From Paenibacillus sp. FSL W8-0186 (GTDB taxonomy: Bacteria > Bacillota > Bacilli > Paenibacillales > Paenibacillaceae), in contig NZ_CP150207.1 of the NCBI RefSeq assembly GCF_037969765.1, positions 1,536,001 through 1,600,000 on the forward strand: a DNA stretch of 64,000 nt, given 5' to 3'. The notes below the pieces were generated by a model. That model did no database searches. It saw only the letters and a list, made by a program, of their open reading frames with translations, and was not told where the DNA came from. The position numbers were made by a program, and so were the translations under genes. Positions 18,730-27,820 of this stretch are shown here, piece by piece (the stretch's first letter is position 1; the number at the start of each line of letters is the position of its first letter).

Positions 18730-18762
18730 ACTATAAGAGTTCTCTATGAACGGAATATGAAC
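18730..18762 (-). promoter_or_regulatory. HssR direct-repeat operator and promoter of hrtBA
   Basis: On the minus strand GTTCATATT, then CC, then GTTCATAGA form a direct repeat (18743-18762) with two-base spacing. This matches the HssR-binding repeat known upstream of hrtAB in staphylococci (GTTCATATT, 2 nt, GTTCATATT). Seven bases downstream is TATAGT (18730-18735), a plausible -10, so the repeat would lie over the -35 area as expected for a response-regulator activator. Confidence 0.75.
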
Positions 18763-18828
18763 GGATCATGTCCAGCTAAATGGGGGCTGATGGTCTGACT
18801 ACCTTGAGTTACGTTAATCGATGCTTTT

Positions 18829-20208
18829 CTAATATCTTGGCAGGGTGACATGGAACGTCGTGCCTTTGCCAAGCTCGCTGGCCGCTACGATGCGCCCTTG
18901 ATGAAGCTCAACGATTTTTTGCGTGATAGCCAGTCCCAGGCCGCTGCTGCCTTCCTTGCGGTTCCTGGCCCGGTCTACCCGATAGAAACGGTTGAACACG
19001 TAGGGAAGATCCGATTCAGCAATGCCGATGCCTGTATCCTCGATGTCCACATAGCACTCGGCTTCGGTCTGGCGCAGGCGGATTGCGATAGTGCCGCCAG
19101 GCTCCGTGTACTTGATGCTGTTCGTGATGAGGTTGATCCACACCTGATGCAGCAGCTTGTCATCACCCGCGATAAACGCTGAAGGGAGGTCGAGCTCCAC
19201 GGCCAAATCCTTCTCGCGCCAGCTCCATTCCAGCATGAACAGCACCTGTCTGATCTGGGCGGACACATCGAACATCTGCTTGTCCAGAATCGTCTCTTCC
19301 TTATCGAGCGAGGCGAGCATCAGCAGCTGCTTGCCGAGCTGGGACATGCGGCGGCTCTCGTTCTCGATGATGGCCAAATAGCGCCTTCTCTGTTCTTCCG
19401 GCAAATCCGCCGACTGAAGGGTGTGCGAGAAGCCTTGAATTGAAGCGAGCGGCGACTGGATTTCATGCGATACGTTGGACACGAACTCCTGGCGCATCTG
19501 GTCGAGCTGCTCCAGACTTTTTGCCATTTGCATGAAGGTTCCGGCCAGCTTGCCGATTTCGTCCCGTCGTTTCACTTCAAGCTGGATGTTGTATTTGCCC
19601 TGGGCCAGTGTTTTGGTCGCCTCGGTCAGCTTCACGATCGGATTTACAATGTAGCGGGTGCTGACAATGACGAACAGAATGCTCAGCAGAATCGAAAGAA
19701 CGACCAGCACGGCGAAAAAAATCCTCAGCTCTCCGAACAGGACGCCTACGTTAGGCCTGACGAATAAGGCGTAAACCTCGCCTCCGGCATGCAGAGGCAC
19801 ACCGACTGTATTAATCAGCACGTTGTCAAAGAAGCCGGTGACGAACGGCCCCGTTGTAAATTTGGACACGCCATGGTACTCCTCACCCCGGAGAACGCTT
19901 TGTACGACGGCGTCATCCAGCTTCGTCTCCCGGAACGGGTCGCCGAAGTAGCTCCCGTGCTCCTGGGACTGTACCAGATACATCTGGTAGCCGAGCTCGC
20001 CTACATGGCTGAAGTAGGATGCCGGATCAAGCTCTGGGTTCTGCTCGTAGAAGGTACTGATGCTCTTGGCCATCGCCGTGATTTTCTGATCGTTGAACGG
20101 CTTTAGAAGATGCTGATAATACAGGTTGGAGCCGATGAACGCAATGAGAAAGCTTAAAATCATGACGAAGATCGTCGTGATGACGATGCGCAGATACAGC
20201 GATTTCAT
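18829..20208 (-). CDS. hssS: Heme-sensing histidine kinase HssS
   Basis: This membrane sensor kinase of 459 residues has TM1 at about 8-28, an extracellular domain at about 30-160 and TM2 at about 163-184. HAMP, HisKA with His248 in SNVSHEIQSPL, and HATPase with GLAITQKIVELH follow. The extracellular segment GPFVTGFFDNVLINTVGV strongly resembles the matching segment of staphylococcal HssS, as does the total length. It overlaps hssR by 4 bp. The HisKA motif has Gln where Lys or Arg is commoner (HEIQSP). It should activate HssR when heme accumulates in the membrane. Confidence 0.87.
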   Translation of the reverse strand: MKSLYLRIVITTIFVMILSFLIAFIGSNLYYQHLLKPFNDQKITAMAKSISTFYEQNPELDPASYFSHVGELGYQMYLVQSQEHGSYFGDPFRETKLDDAVVQSVLRGEEYHGVSKFTTGPFVTGFFDNVLINTVGVPLHAGGEVYALFVRPNVGVLFGELRIFFAVLVVLSILLSILFVIVSTRYIVNPIVKLTEATKTLAQGKYNIQLEVKRRDEIGKLAGTFMQMAKSLEQLDQMRQEFVSNVSHEIQSPLASIQGFSHTLQSADLPEEQRRRYLAIIENESRRMSQLGKQLLMLASLDKEETILDKQMFDVSAQIRQVLFMLEWSWREKDLAVELDLPSAFIAGDDKLLHQVWINLITNSIKYTEPGGTIAIRLRQTEAECYVDIEDTGIGIAESDLPYVFNRFYRVDRARNRKEGSSGLGLAITQKIVELHQGRIVAASELGKGTTFHVTLPRY

Positions 20209-20882
20209 CGGGGCGCGACCTCCAGCTTGTAGCCTACGCCGCGCACTGTGGTAATGCTGAAATCCCGATGACTGTGCCCAAAGCGGTCGCGAAGGCGTTT
20301 GATGTGCACGTCTACCGTGCGGTCATCCCCATCGAAATCAGGACCCCATACGAGCTGAATCAGCTCTTCCCGCGTAAAAATCCGGTTCGGATAGCTAGCG
20401 AGCTGTGACAGCAGATCGAACTCTCTCATGGGGATCATAAACAGCTTGCCGTTGCTGTGCACCTCGTAGCTTCGCCGGTCGATGACAGTATCATTCAGCC
20501 GGATTGTCTCGGCGTTCACCATCTGATAACGGCGCAGCAAAGCCTTAATGCGGAATAGAAGCTCCTTCGGCTCAAAAGGCTTCGTCAGATAGTCGTCCGT
20601 TCCGACAGCGAAGCCCCTCTCTTTGTCGACCAGCTGATCTTTGGCCGTAAGCAGGATAACGGGGAAGTCGTAGAATTCCCGAATCTCCTCGCATAGCTGG
20701 TACCCGTCTTTGTTCGGCATCATCACGTCAACGATAGCCAGATGGATCTGCCGGGCGGCAAGGCGGTCAGACGCTTCCCCTCCGTCAGCAGCTTCCACGA
20801 CGGAATAGCCCTCCGCTTCCAGATAAAAACGTACAAGCTCGCGAATATGCGGGTCGTCGTCGGCAATGAGAATATGGATCAC
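20205..20882 (-). CDS. hssR: Heme response regulator HssR, OmpR family
   Basis: This 225-residue protein has a receiver domain (DDD at 8-10, Asp52 in IVDVMMPNKDG, Lys at TKPFEPKELLFRIKALLRR) and a winged-helix DNA-binding domain ending TVRGVGYKLE. The linker sequence and length resemble HssR. It is first in the leftward hssRS unit and should bind the direct repeat upstream of hrtBA. The gene starts about 180 bp from the divergent GNAT-DinB gene. Confidence 0.87.
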   Translation of the reverse strand: MIHILIADDDPHIRELVRFYLEAEGYSVVEAADGGEASDRLAARQIHLAIVDVMMPNKDGYQLCEEIREFYDFPVILLTAKDQLVDKERGFAVGTDDYLTKPFEPKELLFRIKALLRRYQMVNAETIRLNDTVIDRRSYEVHSNGKLFMIPMREFDLLSQLASYPNRIFTREELIQLVWGPDFDGDDRTVDVHIKRLRDRFGHSHRDFSITTVRGVGYKLEVAPR

Positions 20883-21065
20883 GTATTATGCATCTCCTTG
20901 TCTGAACTAAGAAAGATAGAGCTGTAAAATGATAATCCAACTGATGCCAATATACCGCAACTTCTTATCTTTTCACAAATGAGGATGCAGGTATGATTGA
21001 AGCAGCCTACTTATGCATCTTCGTGGTAGAATAAGGATAATCTAACCAAGATTAAAGGAGGCTCC

Positions 21066-22001
21066 ATGCGCATGAGGATAACTGCCGCCGAAAGAACTGA
21101 TTTACAGCAAATTTTGCAGCTTCAATATCAGGCTTACGAGAGTGAAGCCCATATTTATCAGGATGACCAAATACCGCCGTTAACGCAAACGCTGGCGGAT
21201 TTCATAGAAGAATCGCAGTCGCATACGATATTGAAAGCCGTTCTGGAGGACGGTATGATTATCGGTTCGGCAAGAGCCCGCGAGGGTAATGGAACATGTT
21301 ATATTGGAAAAGTCATCGTCCACCCCGATTACCAGAATCGGGGGATCGGCACAGCGCTCATTCGGGAGCTTGAGCGGCTATTAGCCCACTGCGCAAGATT
21401 CGAGTTGTTTACCGGACATCGGAGCGAAAGAAACCTGTACCTGTATCAGAAGCTCGGATACAGTATTTATCGCACCGAACCGGTACATGAGCGGTTAAAT
21501 CTCGTCTTCCTGGAGAAACTGATGTACCAGGATGGAAGGGACGAGCTTTTAGCCGCATTCCAGGATTGGATTGCTTTTGCAGTCCAGCTGAAAGAACGGG
21601 AGGAAGCTTATTGGAACCAGCCGGTCGCTCCGGGTAAATGGCCGCTTCGAGCCGTTGTCAGCCATATCATGCTGTGGGATAAGTATTTCTATGAACATGC
21701 CATCGACAAGATCTATAGACAGGAGCCGCTGACCCTTCGGCATACCGACTATGATGAATTCAACCGGAAGGCGCAGTTGTACGGCGAACAGACAAGCATC
21801 GCGAGTTTGGCCGAGCAGGCGATTTTCTACAGAGAGAAGATCATAGCTGCCATCCGATCATTAACGGACGAATCCTACAATAAAGAATACATTGATGCGG
21901 ACGGGCACCCGTTTTTCGTAACGCAATACTTGAAGGATTTCATCCCGCATGACCAGCACCATATAGCCCAGATGGAGGAGAAGCATGGAGAGCAGCGTTA
22001 A
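21066..22001 (+). CDS. GNAT acetyltransferase fused to a DinB-like domain
   Basis: This 311-residue two-domain protein has an N-terminal GNAT fold (about 1-145) with the acetyl-CoA-binding segment VIVHPDYQNRGIGTALIREL. The C-terminal DinB-like four-helix domain (about 160-305) has His residues in VSHIMLWDKYF and HDQHHIAQ that usually hold a metal. AAAGGAGG precedes the ATG. The acetylated substrate is unknown; some DinB-superfamily proteins are bacillithiol- or mycothiol-dependent transferases, which is the nearest family hint for the C-terminal half. The next small gene overlaps its 3' end. Confidence 0.87.
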   Translation: MRMRITAAERTDLQQILQLQYQAYESEAHIYQDDQIPPLTQTLADFIEESQSHTILKAVLEDGMIIGSARAREGNGTCYIGKVIVHPDYQNRGIGTALIRELERLLAHCARFELFTGHRSERNLYLYQKLGYSIYRTEPVHERLNLVFLEKLMYQDGRDELLAAFQDWIAFAVQLKEREEAYWNQPVAPGKWPLRAVVSHIMLWDKYFYEHAIDKIYRQEPLTLRHTDYDEFNRKAQLYGEQTSIASLAEQAIFYREKIIAAIRSLTDESYNKEYIDADGHPFFVTQYLKDFIPHDQHHIAQMEEKHGEQR

Positions 22002-22152
22002 CCTGTTTCGGGAGGCCTGCCGTAAAGGCTGGAGCCTTGGAAAAAAGCTTCTGCGGACGATTTTTATCGTCATCATGATCTTATTCGGCGTGCTCAGTTT
22101 ATTGCAAATCGCGTTCGCCCTCATCCTGTGGCTGGACTCCATCGGGACTTAA
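21985..22152 (+). CDS. Small single-helix membrane protein, 55 aa
   Basis: This gene is too short for most automatic calls. The ATG is preceded by GGAGGAG at 21974-21980 with 4-nt spacing and overlaps the end of the GNAT-DinB gene by 17 bp in another frame. The product starts MESSVNLFREACRKGW, is basic near the N-terminus, and has one long hydrophobic helix (about 23-49, including TIFIVIMILFGVLSLLQIAF). Its stop is 24 bp before the NagZ-like gene, so it sits inside an operon. The function is not recognised; the good ribosome site and tight packing support it as real. Confidence 0.6.
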   Translation: MESSVNLFREACRKGWSLGKKLLRTIFIVIMILFGVLSLLQIAFALILWLDSIGT

Positions 22153-22175
22153 AGAACAGACAGGAGGCAAGATCC

Positions 22176-23486
22176 ATGAAGCATGTGATGCGTATAACCT
22201 TAATGGCCATAATCATATTTATGCTTGCCATTTCGGCAGCCTGCGCGCCAAAGCAAGCCCCAAATGCCAATCAGGGCTCGGAGGCGCCGGAGCAATCCGG
22301 GGAGCATGTCCAGCAGCCTGAGAACGGAGCAAATCCACAGGAGAGCGGCAATAATAACAGTCACGGACAGGAAGAGGATTCTGTCCGGGACATGCTGGAA
22401 CAGCTAAGTACGGCGGAGAAGATCGGCCAATTGGTTATGGTCGGCGTGGAAGGCACGGCACCGGATGATACGGCTCGCCAATTCATTGAATCCTACCATG
22501 TTGGCGGATTTATTTTCTACAAGAACAACATTAGCGATACCAAGCAGGCTGTCGGTTTCATCAATGAGCTTAAGAAAATGAATGCGCATAACAGGGTGCC
22601 CTTATTGCTCAGCGTTGACGAAGAAGGAGGCCGGGTTTCCCGGATGCCTGAGCAATTCCAAGCGCTGCCCGCTGCGCAGACCATCGGCGCTTCCGGCAGC
22701 GCCGAACTGGCTTCCGGCCTCGGAACGGTAGTTGGCAAAGAGCTTGCGGGATTCGGGCTGAACATGGACTTTGCCCCTGTAATGGATATCAACAGCAATC
22801 CGGATAATCCGGTGATCGGGAGCCGCTCATTCGGCAATGACGCAAAGACCGTCAGCGAAATGGGAATTGCCATGCTGCAAGGGATCAAGCAAGAGGGAGT
22901 CATTCCTGTGGTCAAGCATTTTCCCGGGCATGGCGACACTTCGGTGGACTCCCATTTGGGCTTGCCTGTGGTCGAGCACGATATGGAGCGGCTGCGGAAG
23001 CTGGAACTTGTGCCCTTTGCTAAAGCGATGGAAGAAGGGGCGGACGTCGTGATGGTCGCTCACTTGCTGATGCCGAAGCTTGATGCCGAACAGCCCGCTT
23101 CATTCTCTAAAGCGGTCATCCACGATGTGCTGCGTGAGGAACTGGGCTTCGAAGGCGTTGTCGTGACTGACGATATGACGATGGGAGCGATCGTAAAGCA
23201 CTATGACATCGGAGAGGCGGCCGTGAAATTCATTCAAGGCGGGGGCAATATCGTACTGGTTGGACATGAGCGGGAACGGCAGCTTGCGGTAATCGATGCC
23301 CTGACTGCGGCCGTCAAGCGTGGAGATATTCCGGCAGAGGTGCTGGACGAACGGGTATACACTATTTTGAAGCTGAAAGAGAAGTACGGATTGAAGGATG
23401 ATCCGGCCTCCGGCCCCGATATCGAGGCTATTAACGAAGAGATCACGGATATTTTGACCAAATATAAAATCAAGACAGTCAAATGA
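22176..23486 (+). CDS. nagZ: Beta-N-acetylhexosaminidase lipoprotein, GH3 (NagZ-like)
   Basis: This exported enzyme of 436 residues should cleave GlcNAc from muropeptide fragments for wall recycling. The ATG at 22176 has GGAGG at 22163-22167. A signal peptide with lipobox ISAAC (Cys23) is followed by a disordered Asn/Gln/Glu-rich linker and a GH3 barrel. Key motifs are DEEGGRVSR, KHFPGHGDTSVDSH (the His/Asp catalytic dyad loop of NagZ-type enzymes) and VVVTDDMTMGAI carrying the nucleophile Asp. The C-terminal second domain of longer Bacillus NagZ is absent. Surface anchoring fits Firmicute NagZ, in contrast to the cytoplasmic proteobacterial form. Confidence 0.9.
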   Translation: MKHVMRITLMAIIIFMLAISAACAPKQAPNANQGSEAPEQSGEHVQQPENGANPQESGNNNSHGQEEDSVRDMLEQLSTAEKIGQLVMVGVEGTAPDDTARQFIESYHVGGFIFYKNNISDTKQAVGFINELKKMNAHNRVPLLLSVDEEGGRVSRMPEQFQALPAAQTIGASGSAELASGLGTVVGKELAGFGLNMDFAPVMDINSNPDNPVIGSRSFGNDAKTVSEMGIAMLQGIKQEGVIPVVKHFPGHGDTSVDSHLGLPVVEHDMERLRKLELVPFAKAMEEGADVVMVAHLLMPKLDAEQPASFSKAVIHDVLREELGFEGVVVTDDMTMGAIVKHYDIGEAAVKFIQGGGNIVLVGHERERQLAVIDALTAAVKRGDIPAEVLDERVYTILKLKEKYGLKDDPASGPDIEAINEEITDILTKYKIKTVK

Positions 23487-23621
23487 CGCCCTCCTTGCCC
23501 TATTTTTACCAGGCGCTGGTATGTCAACAATTGTAACTTTCCGACTTCACAGAACGTCTATAGCCTGACAGGACATAACCTGGCTTAAGGAATTGTGTTT
23601 GGACAGGAGGAGGCATCACAA

Positions 23622-24356
23622 TTGCATGATTGGAGAGCGCTTGGATACCCGAGCAAATGGATACTGTACCTGATTCTGTTTATCGCCACACTGATCGGCA
23701 TGAGATATGTCGTACTTACGCAGCTGCCGGAGGGAGGGAGACCTCCGTATTTATTTATGCTGTGGAACACGTTTTTGGCATGGATTCCACTTGGCCTGGC
23801 GATCGTGTTGGATATGGTCAGTTTACTGAGGGGAAAGATGCTGAAGCTGTTGCTGTTCCTTGGGGTCGGGCTGCTGTGGCTGTTTTTCTATCCCAATGCC
23901 GCTTATTTGATTACGGATCTGCTGCATCCGTTTAACCGCTATCCTATTTCTTCCGGTATGGGAATTCGGTTCTGGGAGGAAAATTTGTTCTGGGATCATT
24001 TATTTACGATACTTTTCGCCGCAATGCTCGGGCTAGCCATCGCCACGGCCTCTTTAGCATCGGTTCATGCGCTCGTGCGCAAATATTTGGGAACGGTTAT
24101 GGGCTGGATATTCGCTATTGCCGTTTTGCTGCTTAGCAGCTTTGGCGTATACATAGGAAGATTCATTCGCTGGAATAGCTGGGATGTGCTTCAAGACCCT
24201 GTACGTATCGTAGGCGAAACAATCATATATTTGATGGATTTCGAATATTTGCGGCATGCGATCGGGTTCTGCAAATGGATATTCCTGATTACTTTATTCT
24301 GTTATGTGGCTGCTTATTATTTTGGTATTGCCCAGCAATCGCAGAGTAACAGATAA
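23622..24356 (+). CDS. DUF1361 membrane protein
   Basis: This multipass membrane protein of about 244 residues has roughly six hydrophobic segments. The motif FFYPNAAYLITDLLH and the later GRFIRWNSWDVLQDP are the conserved parts of DUF1361, whose function is unknown. TTG at 23622 is preferred because GGAGGAGG lies 8 nt upstream. An in-frame GTG at 23595 lies upstream of that site and would add nine residues. Confidence 0.82.
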   Translation: MHDWRALGYPSKWILYLILFIATLIGMRYVVLTQLPEGGRPPYLFMLWNTFLAWIPLGLAIVLDMVSLLRGKMLKLLLFLGVGLLWLFFYPNAAYLITDLLHPFNRYPISSGMGIRFWEENLFWDHLFTILFAAMLGLAIATASLASVHALVRKYLGTVMGWIFAIAVLLLSSFGVYIGRFIRWNSWDVLQDPVRIVGETIIYLMDFEYLRHAIGFCKWIFLITLFCYVAAYYFGIAQQSQSNR

Positions 24357-24492
24357 ACGTACTCAATTCTCCTCCATCCGGGTATATACTTCGATTTACA
24401 AGCTCTTCAAGGGCGGGAGCTTGCGGCTAATCATCTGAGCCCAAGGAAGAAGGAGTAGAAGAAGGATTGTAAGTGAATAGGGGGCTGGAGGC

Positions 24493-25050
24493 ATGAATAT
24501 GTACACCAAACGGGAGTGCAGCCAAGGAATTCCCGTTCTGGAAAGTCCGCGTCTCATCTTACGCCGGATTACGCCGGAAGATTGCGAGGATCTGCACCAA
24601 TACATGATTCATCCGCTAGTACAGCGCACGATTTCGTTTGAGCCGCAGACCTTGCTGTTTCCGGCCCGGCTGTACCGTTATTTTGCGGCATGCTACGAGG
24701 GTCTCCGCGATCTCCATTGGGCTATTGAATCGAAGCAATCCCGCAGCATTATAGGGGTCTGTTCTCTGCAGCACTGGGATCGTCTCCAAGGCAAGGCCCG
24801 GCTTGGCTATTTGCTGTCTCCGGCATGCTGGCGCCAGGGCTACGCGACGGAAGCTGCCAGATCGTTAATTCATTTTGGTTTTGAATCCTTGGAACTCAAC
24901 CGGATTGAAGCTCGCTGTTCGCAGGCGAATCCTGCATCGGAGCGCGTTCTGCAAAAATGCGGGATGGCCTATGTCAAAGCGGTGCCGGCTGGATCGGGGA
25001 AACGAGGGGAAGAAGAGATGCTTATGCTGTATGCGATAAACCGGGGGTAA
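24493..25050 (+). CDS. GNAT N-acetyltransferase, RimJ/RimL-like
   Basis: This 185-residue acetyltransferase has the RimJ/RimL pattern: ESPRLILRRITPEDCEDLH at the N-terminus, GYLLSPACWRQGYATEAARSL in the CoA-binding region, and NRIEARCSQANPASERVLQKCGM near the C-terminus. GGAGG lies 2-6 nt before the ATG. Substrates of this family range from ribosomal proteins to small amines and cannot be told here. A pair of terminators follows. Confidence 0.88.
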   Translation: MNMYTKRECSQGIPVLESPRLILRRITPEDCEDLHQYMIHPLVQRTISFEPQTLLFPARLYRYFAACYEGLRDLHWAIESKQSRSIIGVCSLQHWDRLQGKARLGYLLSPACWRQGYATEAARSLIHFGFESLELNRIEARCSQANPASERVLQKCGMAYVKAVPAGSGKRGEEEMLMLYAINRG

Positions 25051-25123
25051 TATTGCGGATAGGTTATCAAATGACATGGTTTGTTACATAAATGAAATAT
25101 TACTGTGATCGTTCTCTAACAGT

Positions 25124-25155
25124 AAGGGGGTACACTTAATACATGACCCCCTTTT
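25124..25155. terminator. Hairpin terminator after the GNAT gene
   Basis: AAGGGGGT at 25124-25131 pairs with ACCCCCTT at 25146-25153 around a 14-nt loop, followed by TT. It may act in both directions, as AA-rich sequence precedes it on the other strand. Confidence 0.65.
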
Positions 25156-25172
25156 GAATATATTTGTCTTTG

Positions 25173-25207
25173 GAACCCAACGCCGTTCGTATGGGTTCTC
25201 TTTTTTT
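25173..25207 (+). terminator. Intrinsic terminator, plus strand
   Basis: GAACCCA at 25173-25179 pairs with TGGGTTC at 25192-25198, followed by TCTTTTTTT. It closes the rightward transcription unit before the convergent HisJ-type gene. Confidence 0.8.
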
Positions 25208-25222
25208 GCCTTTAGAACAAAT

Positions 25223-26032
25223 TTACAGTGGAACGGTTTGTTTGGTTTTGTTTTTGTAATATACCCATTCGGTGAAGCCAATTTCCTTGAGGCGGGCGGC
25301 AACGAGCTCCAGCTCATCGGCTACGCGGGAAGGCACATGGGCATCTGATCCGAAGGTGACTTCGACCCCGAAATGCAATGCTCTCTCCAGAATGGAATCC
25401 GAGGGGTACCAGCCTCCGGACAGCTTCGTCTTGCCAGAGGTGTTGATCTCTATGGCAACGCCCTCCTCGGCAATGACCTTAAGCGTCTCATCGATCGCTT
25501 CGGCTGCAGGAATGTCCGAGAACGCAGGATAGTTGCCCTTCATGGCATCAATATGGCCGAGAATCTGGAACATGCCGCTGCGGGCCGATTCCCGAATTAA
25601 GGTGTAATAGGCCTCTTTGTCGGCGATGCGCTGCTTCTCATTGAGCTTCTTCCAGCGATTTTTGTTGAAAATGCTGACGTTGCCGACACTATGAACCGAC
25701 CCGATGACATAATCGAACGGATACTTCGCCAGCGTTTGGCGGTAGATTTCGGCATGCTCGGGGAAAAAATCAGATTCGATTCCGAGCAGAACGTCGATTT
25801 TTCCTTCGTATTCGCGTTTTAGCTGAAGGACTTCCTCGACGTAATTACTAAGCTCCTGCTTCGCCATTGCAATCTTCGGGAATGGCTGCTCCTCCGGACT
25901 GCCAAAATACGGAGTGTGATCGCTGATGCCGATAACGGACAGTCCCTCTTTGATTCCAGCCTCGATGTAATCGCGGATGTTGCCGTCGGCATGTCCGCAG
26001 CGGAAGTGGTGGGTGTGCAGATCGAATTTCAT
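25223..26032 (-). CDS. hisJ: Histidinol-phosphatase, PHP family (HisJ-type)
   Basis: This cytoplasmic metal-dependent phosphatase of 269 residues belongs to the PHP superfamily and catalyses the penultimate step of histidine synthesis, histidinol phosphate to histidinol. Metal-binding motifs are visible: DLHTHHFRCGHA at the N-terminus, ISDHTPYF, GIESDFFPE, GSVHSV, LGHIDAMKG and GSDAHVPSRV. No other his gene is nearby; in Bacilli hisJ often stands apart from the his operon. A LysR-type regulator gene lies 30 bp upstream in the same orientation. Confidence 0.88.
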   Translation of the reverse strand: MKFDLHTHHFRCGHADGNIRDYIEAGIKEGLSVIGISDHTPYFGSPEEQPFPKIAMAKQELSNYVEEVLQLKREYEGKIDVLLGIESDFFPEHAEIYRQTLAKYPFDYVIGSVHSVGNVSIFNKNRWKKLNEKQRIADKEAYYTLIRESARSGMFQILGHIDAMKGNYPAFSDIPAAEAIDETLKVIAEEGVAIEINTSGKTKLSGGWYPSDSILERALHFGVEVTFGSDAHVPSRVADELELVAARLKEIGFTEWVYYKNKTKQTVPL

Positions 26033-26062
26033 GCTGATGCTCCTTTTTTAGATTAGAATAGG

Positions 26063-26965
26063 TTACTCGGAACCGATGAAATGGGTTTCAGGCATACCTT
26101 TTAAATCGCCTAGGAATTGCTGCATTGCCGAATTGATATATCGGCCTGATTTATAAATGACGCCGACAGGATGGCTCGTTTCCAGCTCGGGGATGGGGAC
26201 GTTGAACAGTGAACCCTGGCGGAGCTCCCGCATCACGGATTGCTTGGAAATGATCGCCGCGCCCAAATTGATTTCCACCATTCGCTTCACTTCCTCGCTG
26301 CTCGACAGCTCCACGACGATTTCAGGCTCTATGGCATGCTTGCGGAAGACCTCGTCGACGAAGCGTCTGCCTACGGTATCTGGAGACAGCATGATCATGG
26401 GAACCTCTTTCAGCATGTCCAGCGTGGGGAATTTCGCCTGAGCCAAAGGGTGAAGCGGAGATACGACGAGAGCGAACGTATCGTAATACAGTACGGACGC
26501 ATGAACCTGTGGATTATTCTCGATCAAATAGCCGATGCCGATATCAACGAGACCTTGCTCGACATTTTGATAAATTTGCGAGGAGGGCATAGATTGAATC
26601 GTCGTTTTGATCAGAGGAAATTGATCTTGGAAATAGGATAGAATCCGCGGCAAAATTTGTATGGCGATTGAAGTGGTCGTGCCTAGCACGATATGTCCCT
26701 GCGGGATGTGCTCCATATCGGACAGCTTCTGCTTCAGCTCTTCGACAATATCAAGGATAGCCTCGGCACGCTCCAGAAATACCTGTCCGCGATCGGTCAA
26801 TTTCACAGGCTGATTGCGGTCGACAAGCACTGTATTGAACTCGTCCTCCAGGCTTTTGATTTGCGCGGAAACTGCGGGTTGAGTCAGGTTGAGCATTTCC
26901 CCCGCCTTGCGAAAACTTTTGGTCTTGGAAATCATAAGCAGCGTTTCCAGTTGGCTTATGTTCAT
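26063..26965 (-). CDS. LysR family transcriptional regulator
   Basis: This 300-residue regulator has an N-terminal winged HTH (LETLLMISKTKSFRKAGEMLNLTQPAVSAQIKSLEDEF, about 5-45) and a periplasmic-binding-type effector domain (about 90-295). It resembles the CysL/YwfK-like branch, but the effector cannot be told. It precedes the HisJ-type gene by 30 bp in the same direction, so co-transcription is likely. A 283-bp divergent region separates it from cheX. Confidence 0.9.
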   Translation of the reverse strand: MNISQLETLLMISKTKSFRKAGEMLNLTQPAVSAQIKSLEDEFNTVLVDRNQPVKLTDRGQVFLERAEAILDIVEELKQKLSDMEHIPQGHIVLGTTTSIAIQILPRILSYFQDQFPLIKTTIQSMPSSQIYQNVEQGLVDIGIGYLIENNPQVHASVLYYDTFALVVSPLHPLAQAKFPTLDMLKEVPMIMLSPDTVGRRFVDEVFRKHAIEPEIVVELSSSEEVKRMVEINLGAAIISKQSVMRELRQGSLFNVPIPELETSHPVGVIYKSGRYINSAMQQFLGDLKGMPETHFIGSE

Positions 26966-27248
26966 CCGAACTCTCCTTTCGCAGCTGTTTGCCAGCTTAT
27001 TTTGATGCCACGATGGCGAACATGTTCATTTCATTAATTATAGGGGATGATCCCTTCATAACGCAATGCAAGGCATGGCCCCTACTGGAAAGCGTCGGCT
27101 GAGAGGATAAAAATGTATAACCCAACAAATTGCATTATTCGATTTTTAATGACTTATTGGTAGGAATAAAGTATAATGTTGTACAAGTGAAAAAACGGGA
27201 CTTTTGTAATGAATTAATTACTTCCAAGTGTAAAGGGGCGCATAAATA

Positions 27249-27710
27249 GTGAAAGCGGAAGTGATAAATCCTTTTCTGGAATCCGCACGGTCGGTTATTG
27301 AGCAGGTTATTCAGGTTTCACCTTCTACGGGAAATCTTGGAGTCAAGGACATTATTCCGAAGCATGACCATATATGGATACAAATCGGCATGACCGGGCA
27401 CTACAGCGGCATGGTCGTGTTCGGCCTCCAAGAGACAGTCGCTTTGCGGATCGTCTCGGCCATGATGGGCGGATTTGTACTTACTGAAATGGACGAAATG
27501 GGTCAAAGTGCGATTTCAGAGCTTGGCAACATGATCAGTGGAAATGCCAGCACGATTTTATCAAACCAAGGCTACGCCGTCGACATCACTCCTCCCCAAG
27601 TCATCAAGACCGACACAGCCATGAATGACGCAACCCCTCGCAAAGCTTTATGTATCCCACTGCTGATGGATGGCATAGGAGAACTGGATATTCAAGTCAT
27701 GATCTCTTAG
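27249..27710 (+). CDS. cheX: Chemotaxis phosphatase CheX-like
   Basis: This 153-residue protein of the CheC/CheX/FliY family removes phosphate from CheY. The helix ISELGNMISGNASTIL carries the ELGN signature with Glu and Asn in the catalytic positions, and there is one such motif, as in CheX. It starts at GTG preceded by AAGGGGCG. It stands alone, without neighbouring chemotaxis genes, which is common for cheX. Confidence 0.87.
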   Translation: MKAEVINPFLESARSVIEQVIQVSPSTGNLGVKDIIPKHDHIWIQIGMTGHYSGMVVFGLQETVALRIVSAMMGGFVLTEMDEMGQSAISELGNMISGNASTILSNQGYAVDITPPQVIKTDTAMNDATPRKALCIPLLMDGIGELDIQVMIS

Positions 27711-27820
27711 AATAAGAATAGCATTTACGGAACCGGGAACTAGCTCTGAAATTGCGTTTTTGGATGCTGGTTCTTTATTTCTGTCCGGGCAATCTTTTTA
27801 GAAGAGAGAGGACGATAACC

